64,000 bases of DNA from an uncultured Ruminococcus sp. (GCA_900543105.1 UQQA01000002.1:3755-67754); one strand, 5' to 3'; positions 50,722 through 59,315 are shown, counted from the first letter of the stretch. The notes: generated from the sequence alone by a model not told the origin. Numbers and translations: made by a program.

Positions 50722-50738
50722 ATTACAAATGGGTTACA
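50722..50738 (-). promoter_or_regulatory. WalR (YycF)-like binding site in the leader of the 3D gene
   Basis: On the minus strand TGTAAC-CCATT-TGTAAT, an exact fit to the WalR direct repeat TGTWAH-N5-TGTWAH. It lies about 12-28 nt downstream of the expected transcription start, a position compatible with repression. Confidence 0.5.
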
Positions 50739-50804
50739 AACGATTAATATTCAGTAATGACATAATGTGACCCAACAGATCAAAGCAATCAAAAAGGAGA
50801 TTTT

Positions 50805-51800
50805 ATGAGCAGACCTATTAAACTACCGTTAAAAAGCTTGCAGGACGTAAAAAAACAGAAAGTTGTTTCAATTGCTACTGCTGCTGCAGCCGGAATCGTA
50901 ATTCTTCTGCTGGTCATTTTCGGGGCTGTAAAGGCTTCTTCCAACGAGCCTGTTTTTGAAGCAGACATCGTCAACGCTTCGCGCATCGGTGAAGAAACTG
51001 TTACAGTGAACCCCAACCCGTACCGCAAGGTGAAAATTTTTGCCGACGGAAACAATTACGTTGTAAGAGCAAAGGGAAACGTTGCCGATGCTATCAACGC
51101 GGCAGGCATCGAGGTCGATGATGATGACCTTATCAATGTCGGACTTTCCGAACCGCTCAATGCAAATACAGACATCGTTATCAACCGGGTTGAATACGTT
51201 ACCGAAGTCAAGCTTGAAGCTATCGACTATGCGACCGAATACAAGGAAGACGACAGCTACATTATCGGCTTCTCCAAGGTTCTCGTTGACGGCGAAGAGG
51301 GCGAACTCGCAAAGACTATCTGTCACACCTACGTTGACGGAAAGCTCGCAAGCTCGGACATCGTAAGCACGGAAGTCACAGAAGAACCTGTTGACGAAGT
51401 TATCGTTCAGGGCACAGCCGAGGTAAATCCGATAGCCGCAATGAGCATCTCACAGCTTGATGTTCCCGATTATCTCACGCTCGATGAAAACGGCGTTCCC
51501 ACTTCATATTCAAACGTCCTCACGGGCAAATCCTGCGCATATAGCGCAAAGCCAACCGCAAAGACAGCCTCGGGCAGACAGGTCAAGGTCGGCTATGTTG
51601 CAGTTGACCCTGCAATAATCCCTTACGGAACGGAGCTTTACATCGTTTCCACCGACGGAAAATACGTTTACGGCTACGCTGTCGCAGCCGATACGGGAAC
51701 AGCGCTTCTCGATGGACGTATCCTCGTTGACCTCTTTATGGAAAGCTACGACGCAAGCTGCGACTGGGGCGCAAAGCAGGTCAATATTTACATTCTGTAA
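50805..51800 (+). CDS. Cell-wall protein with DUF348, G5 and 3D domains
   Basis: 331 residues. Cytoplasmic basic N-terminus, membrane anchor or uncleaved signal (about 22-45), a DUF348 ubiquitin-like region (about 68-115), a G5 domain (about 118-195; YKEDDSYIIG) and a C-terminal 3D domain (about 240-331) with TASGRQVKVGYVAVDPAIIP and the three Asp of AADTGTALLDGRILVDLFM. Related to YabE/YocH-type enzymes that act on peptidoglycan outside the cell. Single gene with a consensus promoter and a WalR-like site. A hairpin (51835-51856) after the stop may terminate it. Confidence 0.92.
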   Translation: MSRPIKLPLKSLQDVKKQKVVSIATAAAAGIVILLLVIFGAVKASSNEPVFEADIVNASRIGEETVTVNPNPYRKVKIFADGNNYVVRAKGNVADAINAAGIEVDDDDLINVGLSEPLNANTDIVINRVEYVTEVKLEAIDYATEYKEDDSYIIGFSKVLVDGEEGELAKTICHTYVDGKLASSDIVSTEVTEEPVDEVIVQGTAEVNPIAAMSISQLDVPDYLTLDENGVPTSYSNVLTGKSCAYSAKPTAKTASGRQVKVGYVAVDPAIIPYGTELYIVSTDGKYVYGYAVAADTGTALLDGRILVDLFMESYDASCDWGAKQVNIYIL

Positions 51801-51834
51801 AAAAATATAAAGATATACAAAACGGAAAAGTGTT

Positions 51835-51872
51835 CCCTCTGCTCTCGGGCAGGGGGAGCTTCGTTTTATGGG
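51835..51872 (+). terminator. Possible terminator after the 3D gene
   Basis: CCCTCTGC (51835-51842)/GCAGGGGG (51849-51856), then AGCTTCGTTTTA. The T-tract is weak and displaced. Confidence 0.4.
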
Positions 51873-51963
51873 GATCTCTCCGTATACGAATTGTAATATC
51901 AAACAATATAATACTATCTGTATCAAACATTAGCAGCAGAATATCGGCAAGAATAATGTAAGG

Positions 51964-52024
51964 AACGGGTCGCCAGTCCCGTTTTCGGACGATATTGTTG
52001 ACTGCTGGACGGAAAAACCGTCCC
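51964..52024. repeat. REP-like pair of GC-rich palindromes
   Basis: ACGGG/CCCGT (51965-51969, 51978-51982) and GGACGG-AAAAA-CCGTCC (52007-52023) in an otherwise AT-rich gap of about 400 bp (51801-52198) before the nitroreductase. Nothing else is recognised in that gap apart from the promoter below. Confidence 0.6.
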
Positions 52025-52132
52025 CTACAATAGCTTATACTAAACAACATTTAAAATTTTGTTATATAAAATTACTTTTAGTAATATTATATTTAAAATA
52101 AACAATGAGTAGTTGATTCAGTGCCGTGTTGC

Positions 52133-52161
52133 TTGACAAAACTCGGTTCGTGTGGTATATT
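52133..52161 (+). promoter_or_regulatory. Promoter of the nitroreductase gene
   Basis: TTGACA (52133-52138), 17-nt spacer, TATATT (52156-52161). It lies inside the upstream extension of the reading frame and so decides for the ATG at 52199. Confidence 0.88.
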
Positions 52162-52198
52162 TATGGCAGAAGATTTTCGTATAAAGGAGCGTACCATT

Positions 52199-52738
52199 AT
52201 GGAATTCAAAGAACTTATAGAAGCAAGAAGAAGCATCAGAGCTTACGCCGAAAACGTGACCGTTACTGCGGACGATATAAAATCGATGATAAGCGCCGCA
52301 CAGCAGGCTCCGTCGTGGAAAAATTCACAGACGGGAAGATATTACGCTGTTATCTCGCCGGAAATGATCGCTAAGGTGCAGAGCGAATGTCTGCCCGAGT
52401 TCAATCAAAACAATTCCAGAAATGCAGGTGCGCTCATCGTTGCGGCTTATGTTGCCAACCGTTCGGGCTTTGACCGTGACGGCAATCCCACGAACGAGTG
52501 CGGAAACGAATGGGGCGCTTACGACCTCGGACTTCAGAATCAGAACCTCCTCCTTGCCGCAAGGGACAGCGGCTTTGACACGCTCATTATGGGTATCCGC
52601 AATGCGGAAAAGCTCCGTGAAATGCTCGGTATCCCCGAAGATCAGCACGTTATGTCTGTGATCGCAGTTGGTAAGAGAGCCGCTGAACCTCAGAAGCCTG
52701 AAAGGAAGAATACCGAAGATATAGTGAAAATGTTCTGA
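52199..52738 (+). CDS. Nitroreductase-family flavoprotein
   Basis: 179 residues. FKELIEARRSIRAYAENVT at the N-terminus is the FMN-contacting nitroreductase opening (RRSIR), followed by QQAPSWKNSQTGRYYAVI, EWGAYDLGLQNQNLLLAARD and a C-terminal VIAVGKRAAEP. Reduces nitro-aromatics, quinones or similar with NAD(P)H; physiological substrate unknown. Start fixed by AGGAG at 52185-52189 and the promoter at 52133. Terminated at 52773-52809. Confidence 0.92.
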   Translation: MEFKELIEARRSIRAYAENVTVTADDIKSMISAAQQAPSWKNSQTGRYYAVISPEMIAKVQSECLPEFNQNNSRNAGALIVAAYVANRSGFDRDGNPTNECGNEWGAYDLGLQNQNLLLAARDSGFDTLIMGIRNAEKLREMLGIPEDQHVMSVIAVGKRAAEPQKPERKNTEDIVKMF

Positions 52739-52772
52739 CCTTAACACTATATATAGTATTGATGCATAAAAT

Positions 52773-52809
52773 GAGCCGTTCCGTCAAGCCTTTTGGAACG
52801 GCTCTTTTT
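52773..52809 (+). terminator. Terminator after the nitroreductase gene
   Basis: Perfect 10-bp stem GAGCCGTTCC/GGAACGGCTC (52773-52782, 52795-52804), followed by TTTTTG. Confidence 0.92.
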
Positions 52810-52883
52810 GTCAATCCGCAATATCGCCAAAAAAGGAATGGGAAATTCATAAAAAACGCCGACCATGAAAATATGTAACTCCC

Positions 52884-52912
52884 TTGTTTTTAATTATGAA
52901 CTGTGATATAAT
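52884..52912 (+). promoter_or_regulatory. Promoter of nrdDG
   Basis: TTGTTT (52884-52889), 17-nt spacer, TATAAT (52907-52912). The predicted start near 52919 lies in the first NrdR box. The wider gap 52739-53071 contains the terminator, this promoter and the operator; the rest is leader. Confidence 0.75.
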
Positions 52913-52958
52913 TCAATATATGGTGCTCGAAAATAAAACATTTTACAATATATAGTGT
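52912..52958 (+). promoter_or_regulatory. Tandem NrdR boxes (nrdDG operator)
   Basis: TTCAATATATGGTGCT (from 52912) and ACAATATATAGTGT (52945-52958), both close to the NrdR box pattern ACAnWATATAnWGT. The shared CAATATAT starts are 32 bp apart, about three helical turns, as expected for co-operative NrdR binding. The boxes overlap the start site, so NrdR-ATP/dATP should repress nrdDG. Confidence 0.8.
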
Positions 52959-53071
52959 ACCGATAGGCGTTAAACGTTTGATATTTACTGTAAGTTTAAT
53001 AAATTTGACAGAAAGCCGATAAACAGCTCGGCGAAAAAGAATGAAAAGGCAAGGAACAGGGAGGGCCAAAA

Positions 53072-55246
53072 ATGAAGATCATCAAAAGAAACGGAGCGGA
53101 AGAGGTTTTTGACATCAACAAGGTCGTGAACGCTATCGCCAAGGCTAACAACGCAGGTGATAAGAACGAGCTTACCGAGGGTCAGATCGCAGACATCGCC
53201 GACTATATCGAATATAAGTGCGGCAAGGTCGGAAGAGCCGTTTCTGTCGAGGAAATTCAGGATATGGTCGAGGGTCAGATCATGGCAAAGGGCGCATTCG
53301 ACGTTGCGCGCCGCTATGTAAGATACCGTTACACCCGTTCGCTCATCCGTAAGGCAAACACCACAGACGACCGCATACTCACCCTTCTCGAATGTAACAA
53401 CGAGGAAGTTATGCAGGAAAATTCCAACAAAAACCCCGTTGTCAACAGCGTTCAGCGTGACTATATGGCAGGCGAGGTCAGCCGTGATATCACAAATCGT
53501 CTGCTCCTGCCGCCCGATATCGTTGAAGCCGACAAGCAGGGCATTATCCACTTCCACGACTCCGATTATTTCGCACAGCATATGCACAACTGCGACCTCG
53601 TGAACCTTGAAGATATGCTCCAGAACGGCACAGTCATCAGCGAAACGCTCATCGAAAAGCCTCACAGCTTCTCAACTGCCTGCAATATCGCAACTCAGAT
53701 AATCGCACAGGTCGCTTCAAATCAGTACGGCGGTCAGAGCATAAGCCTTGCGCATCTTGCTCCGTTTGTACAGATATCCCGTGAAAAAATTCACCGTGAT
53801 GTCCTCGAAGAAGTAAAGGCTCTCGGTGCGACACCGAGCGAAACAAAGGTTGCAGAGATAGTTGAAAAGCGTCTTCACAAGGAGATCGAAAAGGGCGTTC
53901 AGACTATCCAGTATCAGGTCGTGACCTTGATGACAACAAACGGTCAGGCTCCTTTCCTCACCGTGTTCATGTATCTTAACGAAGCCAAGAACGAAAATGA
54001 GAAGCAGGATCTTGCGCTCATCATCGAAGAAATGCTCCGTCAGCGCTATCAGGGCGTAAAGAACGAAGCAGGCGTGTGGATAACACCTGCTTTCCCGAAG
54101 CTTATATATGTTCTCGAAAATGATAACGTAGACGAGGACAGCCCGTATTTCTACCTCACCGAGCTTGCCGCAAAATGCACGGCGAAACGCCTTGTTCCCG
54201 ATTATATCAGCGAAAAGGTAATGCTCCGGCTCAAGGTGGACAGGAACGGCGAGGGACACTGCTATACCTGCATGGGCTGCAGAAGCTTCCTCACACCTTA
54301 TGTTGACGAGAACGGCAAGCCTAAGTATTACGGCAGATTCAATCAGGGCGTTGTAACTATCAACCTTGTTGACGTTGCGCTCTCCTCGGGCGGCGATATG
54401 GATAAATTCTGGAAGATATTCGATGACCGCCTTGACCTTTGCTACCGTGCGCTGATGTGCCGTCACGAAAGGCTCAAAGGCACATTGTCCGATGCCGCAC
54501 CTATCCTCTGGCAGTACGGCGCACTCGCAAGACTTAAAAAGGGCGAGCCTATCGACAAGCTCCTCTACGGCGGATATTCCACCATTTCGCTCGGCTATGC
54601 AGGTCTTTGCGAATGTACAAGATATATGACGGGCAAGTCCCACACCGACCCCGAAGCTACACCGTTTGCACTTGAAGTTATGCAGCACATGAACGATGTC
54701 TGCGCAGAATGGAAAAAGAAAGAGAACATCGACTTCTCTATCTACGGCACTCCGCTCGAAAGCACGACCTATAAATTCTCCAAGTGCCTGCAGAAGCGTT
54801 TCGGCATAATCAAGGGCGTAACGGACAAGAATTATATCACGAACAGCTATCACGTTCACGTTACCGAGCAGATAGACGCTTTCACAAAGCTCAAATTTGA
54901 ATCGCAGTTCCAGGCTCTCTCCCCCGGAGGAGCTATCAGCTATGTTGAAGTTCCGAATATGCAGAACAACATTCCTGCCGTTATAAAGATAATGAAATTC
55001 ATCTATGAAAACATTATGTATGCGGAACTCAACACAAAAAGCGACTACTGCCAGGTATGCGGATATGACGGCGAGATAAAGATCGTCGAGGACGAGGATG
55101 GCAAGCTCGTCTGGGAATGTCCGAACTGCAAGAACCGTGACCAGAACAAGCTCAATGTTGCCCGCCGCACCTGCGGTTATATCGGCACACAGTTCTGGAA
55201 TCAGGGCAGAACGCAGGAGATAAAAGAAAGGGTACTCCATCTGTAA
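53072..55246 (+). CDS. nrdD: Anaerobic ribonucleoside-triphosphate reductase (class III)
   Basis: Makes deoxynucleotides without oxygen using a glycyl radical. 724 residues: ATP-cone (about 1-95, beginning MKIIKRNGAEEVFDINKVVN), the NrdD body with HFHDSDY and CYTCMGCRSFLTP, and a C-terminal zinc site (CQVCGYDG and CPNC) before the glycyl-radical loop RRTCGYIG. GGGAGG precedes the ATG. nrdG follows with a 1-nt overlap. Confidence 0.97.
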   Translation: MKIIKRNGAEEVFDINKVVNAIAKANNAGDKNELTEGQIADIADYIEYKCGKVGRAVSVEEIQDMVEGQIMAKGAFDVARRYVRYRYTRSLIRKANTTDDRILTLLECNNEEVMQENSNKNPVVNSVQRDYMAGEVSRDITNRLLLPPDIVEADKQGIIHFHDSDYFAQHMHNCDLVNLEDMLQNGTVISETLIEKPHSFSTACNIATQIIAQVASNQYGGQSISLAHLAPFVQISREKIHRDVLEEVKALGATPSETKVAEIVEKRLHKEIEKGVQTIQYQVVTLMTTNGQAPFLTVFMYLNEAKNENEKQDLALIIEEMLRQRYQGVKNEAGVWITPAFPKLIYVLENDNVDEDSPYFYLTELAAKCTAKRLVPDYISEKVMLRLKVDRNGEGHCYTCMGCRSFLTPYVDENGKPKYYGRFNQGVVTINLVDVALSSGGDMDKFWKIFDDRLDLCYRALMCRHERLKGTLSDAAPILWQYGALARLKKGEPIDKLLYGGYSTISLGYAGLCECTRYMTGKSHTDPEATPFALEVMQHMNDVCAEWKKKENIDFSIYGTPLESTTYKFSKCLQKRFGIIKGVTDKNYITNSYHVHVTEQIDAFTKLKFESQFQALSPGGAISYVEVPNMQNNIPAVIKIMKFIYENIMYAELNTKSDYCQVCGYDGEIKIVEDEDGKLVWECPNCKNRDQNKLNVARRTCGYIGTQFWNQGRTQEIKERVLHL

Positions 55247-55782
55247 TGAATTACGGTGAAATAAAGAATTTTGATATTGCAAACGGCGAGGGTGTCCGAG
55301 TTTCGTTATTCGTTTCGGGCTGCACCCACCATTGCAAAGGCTGCTTTAACCCCGAAACATGGAATTTCGGCTTCGGCAGCGTCTACACAAAGGAAACAGA
55401 AGACAGCATAATGAAAATGCTGTCTTTTCCTTACATTGACGGACTTTCGCTGCTCGGCGGCGAGCCGTTTGAACCCGATAATCAGCGTGAGCTTGTAAAG
55501 CTGCTGAAAAGGGTGCGCGCCGAGCTTCCCGACAAGGACGTGTGGTGCTATTCGGGATATATTTTCGATGAAGAGCTGCTCTCCGAAAGCCGCGCAAGAT
55601 GCGAGGTCACGGACGAGATGCTTTCGCTAATCGATGTGCTTGTTGACGGCGAATTCAGGGAAGAATTAAAGGACGTTTCACTCGTTTTCAGAGGTTCTTC
55701 CAACCAGCGCATGATCGATGTGAAAAAGTCGCTCGAAAGCGGCGAAGTTGTCCCCTATAAACTGAAAATGAGTGATATATAA
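55246..55782 (+). CDS. nrdG: NrdD-activating radical-SAM enzyme
   Basis: 178 residues. The CTHHCKGC segment (CxxxCxxC) near residues 27-34 binds the 4Fe-4S cluster; LSLLGGEPFEP is the SAM-binding GGEP motif. Generates the glycyl radical in NrdD. Its ATG overlaps the nrdD stop (TAATG), so translation is coupled. Confidence 0.96.
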   Translation: MNYGEIKNFDIANGEGVRVSLFVSGCTHHCKGCFNPETWNFGFGSVYTKETEDSIMKMLSFPYIDGLSLLGGEPFEPDNQRELVKLLKRVRAELPDKDVWCYSGYIFDEELLSESRARCEVTDEMLSLIDVLVDGEFREELKDVSLVFRGSSNQRMIDVKKSLESGEVVPYKLKMSDI

Positions 55783-55784
55783 TT

Positions 55785-56513
55785 ATGAAAATACTGATAA
55801 TCCGCCACGGCGACCCGAATTACGAGATAGACGGTTTGACCGAAAAAGGCAAATGCGAAGCCGAATTTCTCTCCGAGCGCATTTCAAAGCTTGATGTAAG
55901 AAAATTTTACGTTTCGCCCCTCGGCAGAGCAAAGGCAACAGCCGCTTATACTCTCGAAAAGATGAACCGTACAGCCGAGGAATGTCCGTGGCTGCGTGAG
56001 TTTGATGCTAAAATAACGGACGAACACAGCGGCGAACAGCGTATCCCGTGGGACTTGCTCCCCGAGGACTGGACAAAGGTCAGCGAGTATTACAGCAAGG
56101 ACGAGTGGTACAAAGCTCCGCTTATGGCTAAGGGCAATGTCATTGACGAAGCGAAAAAGGTCTATGAGGGACTGGACAAAATTCTCGCCGAGAACGGCTA
56201 TGTCCGTGAGGGAAACTTTTACCGTGCCGAAAAGCCCAACAATGATACGATAGTGCTTTTCTGTCACTTCGGCGTTGAGTGCGTGATGCTCGGCTATCTG
56301 CTCGGTATCTCGCCCGTTCTGCTCTGGCACGGCTTTTGCGCCGCTCCGACCTCCGTTACAACGCTCGTCACTGAGGAACGCCGCAAGGGCATTGCATACT
56401 TCCGCACGGGCTCGTTCGGCGACACTTCGCACCTTTATGTGAAAGGCGAGCCGCCCGCATTTGCGGCAAGATTCTGCGAGTGCTTCGATAACGAAGATGA
56501 AAGACACGATTAA
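55785..56513 (+). CDS. Histidine phosphatase-family protein
   Basis: 242 residues. Catalytic motif ILIIRHGDPNYE near residues 3-14 (RHG), VSPLGRAKATAAYT with the second active-site Arg, and CHFGVECVMLGYL carrying the second His. Phosphoglycerate-mutase-like phosphatase; substrate unknown. Starts 2 nt after nrdG, so it is probably part of the nrd operon. Confidence 0.9.
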   Translation: MKILIIRHGDPNYEIDGLTEKGKCEAEFLSERISKLDVRKFYVSPLGRAKATAAYTLEKMNRTAEECPWLREFDAKITDEHSGEQRIPWDLLPEDWTKVSEYYSKDEWYKAPLMAKGNVIDEAKKVYEGLDKILAENGYVREGNFYRAEKPNNDTIVLFCHFGVECVMLGYLLGISPVLLWHGFCAAPTSVTTLVTEERRKGIAYFRTGSFGDTSHLYVKGEPPAFAARFCECFDNEDERHD

Positions 56514-56527
56514 AGGATATTTAAAAT

Positions 56528-57757
56528 ATGAAAAGTGAACGAATTTACCCGAAAGCAGTTGTCACCAAGAAAGCCGAAGCTTCTCTGAAAAAAGGGCACC
56601 CTTGGATATATGATACCGAGATAGAAAGCCTTGACGACGGCGCACCGAATGGTGGCATTGTTGATGTTTTTTCCGAGAAAGGCTCATACCTCGGCAGCGG
56701 ATTTCTGAGCGAAAAGAGCAAGATAAGAATTCGCATCATCTCCAGAAATGCGAACGATAAATTCGACTATAACTTCTGGAAACGCCGCGTGAAGTACGCT
56801 TATGACTACCGCAAAACCGTTATGGGCGAGGATATTTCCTGCTGCCGTATCATTTTCGGCGAGGCGGACGAACTTCCCGGACTTACCGTTGACCGCTACA
56901 ACGATCTGCTCGTAACGCAGGTGCTTTCCTACGGTATGGAGCTTGTAAAGGACGAGGTTTTCCGTGCGCTCGTTGAGGTTTTCGCCGAGGATAACGAAAA
57001 GATAAGCGGAATTTTCGAGCGGAACGATGTTGCTATCCGTGAACTCGAAGGAATGGAGTGCGGAAAAGGCTGGTACAAGGCTGATTTTGTGGGAATCCCC
57101 GACTCGGTTGAGACCGTTATCTGCGAAAACGGCGTAAAATATCACGTTGACGTTGAAAACGGACAGAAAACGGGATTTTTCCTCGATCAGAAGTATAACC
57201 GCCTTGCCGCTGCAAAAATTGCCAAGGGCAAGACCGTACTCGACTGCTTTACGCATACGGGTTCGTTCGCCCTCAATGCCGCAATGGGCGGTGCAAAGCA
57301 CGTTACAGCCGTTGACGTTTCGCAGACCGCTGTTGATATGGCGAAGCGCAACGCACAGGAAAACGGACTGGACGACCGAATGGATTTCCTCTGCACGAAT
57401 GTTTTTGACCTCCTGCCGAAGCTTGCCGAGGAGAAGAAAAAGCCTTACGATATGATAATCCTCGATCCGCCTGCATTCACCAAGAGCAGGGGAACTATCG
57501 GCAGCGCAGAGCGTGGCTATAAAGAGATAAACTACCGTGCGATGAAGCTCCTGCCGAGGGGCGGCTACCTTGCAACGTGCAGCTGTTCGCACTTTATGAA
57601 CAACGAGCTTTTCGTTAAGATGCTCATGTCGGCGGCAAAGGACGCAGATGTTCAGCTGAAGCTGATAGAAGTCCGCCGTCAGTCTCCCGACCACCCGACT
57701 TTGATGAACGTTCCCGAAACGGACTATCTGAAGTTTTATTTGTTCCAGGTGGTTTAA
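56528..57757 (+). CDS. rlmI: 23S rRNA cytosine-5 methyltransferase, RlmI-like
   Basis: 409 residues. N-terminal PUA domain (SLKKGHPWIYDTEIESLDDG, about 18-80), a linker domain, and a class I SAM-dependent methyltransferase (about 205-409) with TVLDCFTHTGSFALNAAMGG and the catalytic region IILDPPAFTKSRG, then YLATCSCSHFM with the catalytic Cys. E. coli RlmI methylates C1962 of 23S rRNA; the same target is inferred. 14 nt after the phosphatase gene. Confidence 0.9.
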   Translation: MKSERIYPKAVVTKKAEASLKKGHPWIYDTEIESLDDGAPNGGIVDVFSEKGSYLGSGFLSEKSKIRIRIISRNANDKFDYNFWKRRVKYAYDYRKTVMGEDISCCRIIFGEADELPGLTVDRYNDLLVTQVLSYGMELVKDEVFRALVEVFAEDNEKISGIFERNDVAIRELEGMECGKGWYKADFVGIPDSVETVICENGVKYHVDVENGQKTGFFLDQKYNRLAAAKIAKGKTVLDCFTHTGSFALNAAMGGAKHVTAVDVSQTAVDMAKRNAQENGLDDRMDFLCTNVFDLLPKLAEEKKKPYDMIILDPPAFTKSRGTIGSAERGYKEINYRAMKLLPRGGYLATCSCSHFMNNELFVKMLMSAAKDADVQLKLIEVRRQSPDHPTLMNVPETDYLKFYLFQVV

Positions 57758-57865
57758 ATTAATGCGGAATTCGGAATTATTTGCAAAACTCAACTTTGTT
57801 CAGTATTGCGAAGCCAAATAAAGTTTACGTTAATTCTGCAAGAATTTCGCTTTGTTCAAAGGGTG

Positions 57866-57922
57866 GCGAGGGATCAAGGGGGCGAGAAGCCCCCTTGACC
57901 CCTCGCAAGCTGTGCTCAGCTT
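57866..57922. repeat. Strong GC-rich hairpin in the intergenic region
   Basis: GCGAGGGATCAAGGGGGC (57866-57883) pairs with GCCCCCTTGACCCCTCGC (57889-57906), 17 of 18 bp, loop GAGAA. A second hairpin AAGCT/AGCTT follows (57907-57922). No T-tract, so not a normal terminator. The remainder of 57758-57963 contains a GGAATTC heptamer half-repeat and no gene. Confidence 0.8.
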
Positions 57923-57963
57923 GACCGGCTGCTTTGCTTTGCATCACTCATAGATATTTGAGC

Positions 57964-57992
57964 TTGACAAAAAACGCCGATTAAGGTATAAT
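57964..57992 (+). promoter_or_regulatory. Promoter of the TauE/SafE gene
   Basis: TTGACA (57964-57969), 17-nt spacer, TATAAT (57987-57992): exact consensus. The start site would be near 57999, which excludes translation from the TTG at 57994. Confidence 0.9.
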
Positions 57993-58044
57993 ATTGCTGA
58001 AAAGTGTGCACAGGGGTAAATTTATCGAAAAGGAAGTTTTTGTC

Positions 58045-58818
58045 ATTCTTTACAAATTTATCATCTGTTTTATCGCAGGCATCGGTGCAGGTCTCGGAAC
58101 GGGATTCGCAGGAATGAGTGCGGCTGCCGTTATCACACCTATGCTCGTTGCTTTTCTCGGAATGGATCCTTATATGGCGGTCGGCATCGCCCTTGCTTCG
58201 GACGTTCTTGCAAGTGCAGTTTCCGCTTACACCTACGGCAAAAACAAGAATCTTGACATTCGCAACGGTCTTATCATGATGGTCACGGTGCTTGTGTTTA
58301 CTATGGTCGGAAGTTATATTTCAAGCCTTATACCGAGCAACACTATGGGCAATTTTTCACTGATAATGACGACTTTCCTCGGCGTAAAATTCCTTGTGAA
58401 GCCTGTTATGACGACAAAGGAAAAAATGGCGCAGACCGACCCGAAAAAGCGCGTTATCCGGTCGATCGTATGCGGAATGCTCATCGGCTTTATATGCGGA
58501 TTTGTCGGTGCAGGCGGCGGAATGATGATGCTCTTGATACTCACCTCCGTGCTTGGATATGAGCTTAAAACCGCAGTCGGAACGAGCGTATTTATTATGA
58601 CCTTTACGGCTCTGACGGGTTCTCTGAGCCACTTTACACTCGGCGGCGCACCCGATATATGGGCGCTCGTATTCTGCATTTTAAGCACGCTTTTATGGGC
58701 AAGGATCGCAGCTGTTTTCGCAAACAAGGCTGAGCCTAAGACGCTCAACCGTGCGGTCGGCATTGTGCTTATCGTGCTTGGTATCGGCATTTTTGCTTTT
58801 AAATTGATTACAGGTTAA
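58045..58818 (+). CDS. TauE/SafE-family anion permease (apparent ATT start)
   Basis: 257 residues, about eight membrane helices. The two-fold family motif is visible: GIGAGLGTGFAGMSAAAVITP at the start, GFVGAGGGMMMLLILTSVLG in the second half. Transports sulfite or organosulfonates; substrate uncertain. No ATG, GTG or TTG is well placed. AAGGAAG (58030-58035) stands 8-9 nt before ATT CTT TAC, and family members typically begin with a residue equal to this position, so ATT at 58045 is proposed. GTG at 58006 is in frame but would be almost leaderless. Confidence 0.8.
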   Translation: MLYKFIICFIAGIGAGLGTGFAGMSAAAVITPMLVAFLGMDPYMAVGIALASDVLASAVSAYTYGKNKNLDIRNGLIMMVTVLVFTMVGSYISSLIPSNTMGNFSLIMTTFLGVKFLVKPVMTTKEKMAQTDPKKRVIRSIVCGMLIGFICGFVGAGGGMMMLLILTSVLGYELKTAVGTSVFIMTFTALTGSLSHFTLGGAPDIWALVFCILSTLLWARIAAVFANKAEPKTLNRAVGIVLIVLGIGIFAFKLITG

Positions 58819-58841
58819 AATCGAAAGAAGTAATTTTCACT

Positions 58842-59315
58842 ATGAATAAAACAAACGCAATGCGGCAGCTTGAAACCGCAAAAATAAATTTCCGCACGGC
58901 TGAATATGAGGTCGATGAAAACGACCTTTCGGGCGTTCACGTTGCAAAAGAACTCGGTCAGCCGCCCGAACAGGTATTCAAAACTCTCGTTTTAAAGGGA
59001 GAAAGGACGGGATTTTTCGTCTGCTGCATACCCGTTGACAAGGAGCTTGACCTCAAAAAAGCAGCGAAAGCCGCTCACGACAAGAAAGCCGAGATGCTTC
59101 CGCTGAAAGATCTTCTTCCGACAACGGGATATATCCGCGGCGGCTGTTCGCCTGTCGGAATGAAGAAAAAATTCCCGACATTTATCGATGAAACGGCAAT
59201 TCTTTTCGATGAGATCGCCGTCAGCGCAGGCATAAGGGGCGCGCAGATAATCGTCAACGGCGAAGCTCTTGCCGAATACCTCGGTGCGGAGCTTATCGAT
59301 CTTGTTCAGGACTAA
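58842..59315 (+). CDS. ybaK: Cys-tRNA(Pro) deacylase, YbaK/EbsC type
   Basis: 157 residues. Hydrolyses mischarged Cys-tRNA-Pro. The core pattern PPEQVFKTLVLKGE, a conserved Lys in KTLVLKG, GYIRGGCSPVGMKKKFPTFID and a C-terminal SAGIRGAQIIVN are characteristic of the YbaK family. Follows the permease gene by 23 nt. A long palindromic element begins at the base after its stop codon. Confidence 0.95.
   Translation: MNKTNAMRQLETAKINFRTAEYEVDENDLSGVHVAKELGQPPEQVFKTLVLKGERTGFFVCCIPVDKELDLKKAAKAAHDKKAEMLPLKDLLPTTGYIRGGCSPVGMKKKFPTFIDETAILFDEIAVSAGIRGAQIIVNGEALAEYLGAELIDLVQD

Noticed and set aside
52745..52758. Third NrdR box after the nitroreductase stop
   Set aside because: Single, about 165 bp from the tandem pair and before a terminator; probably chance in AT-rich sequence.
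53717..55282. 521-codon minus-strand frame opposite nrdD
   Set aside because: Fully antisense to nrdD with all its catalytic motifs; composition (many Cys, His, Phe) is typical of a shadow frame.
56684..57793. 369-codon minus-strand frame opposite rlmI
   Set aside because: Antisense to a clear methyltransferase; no start signals.
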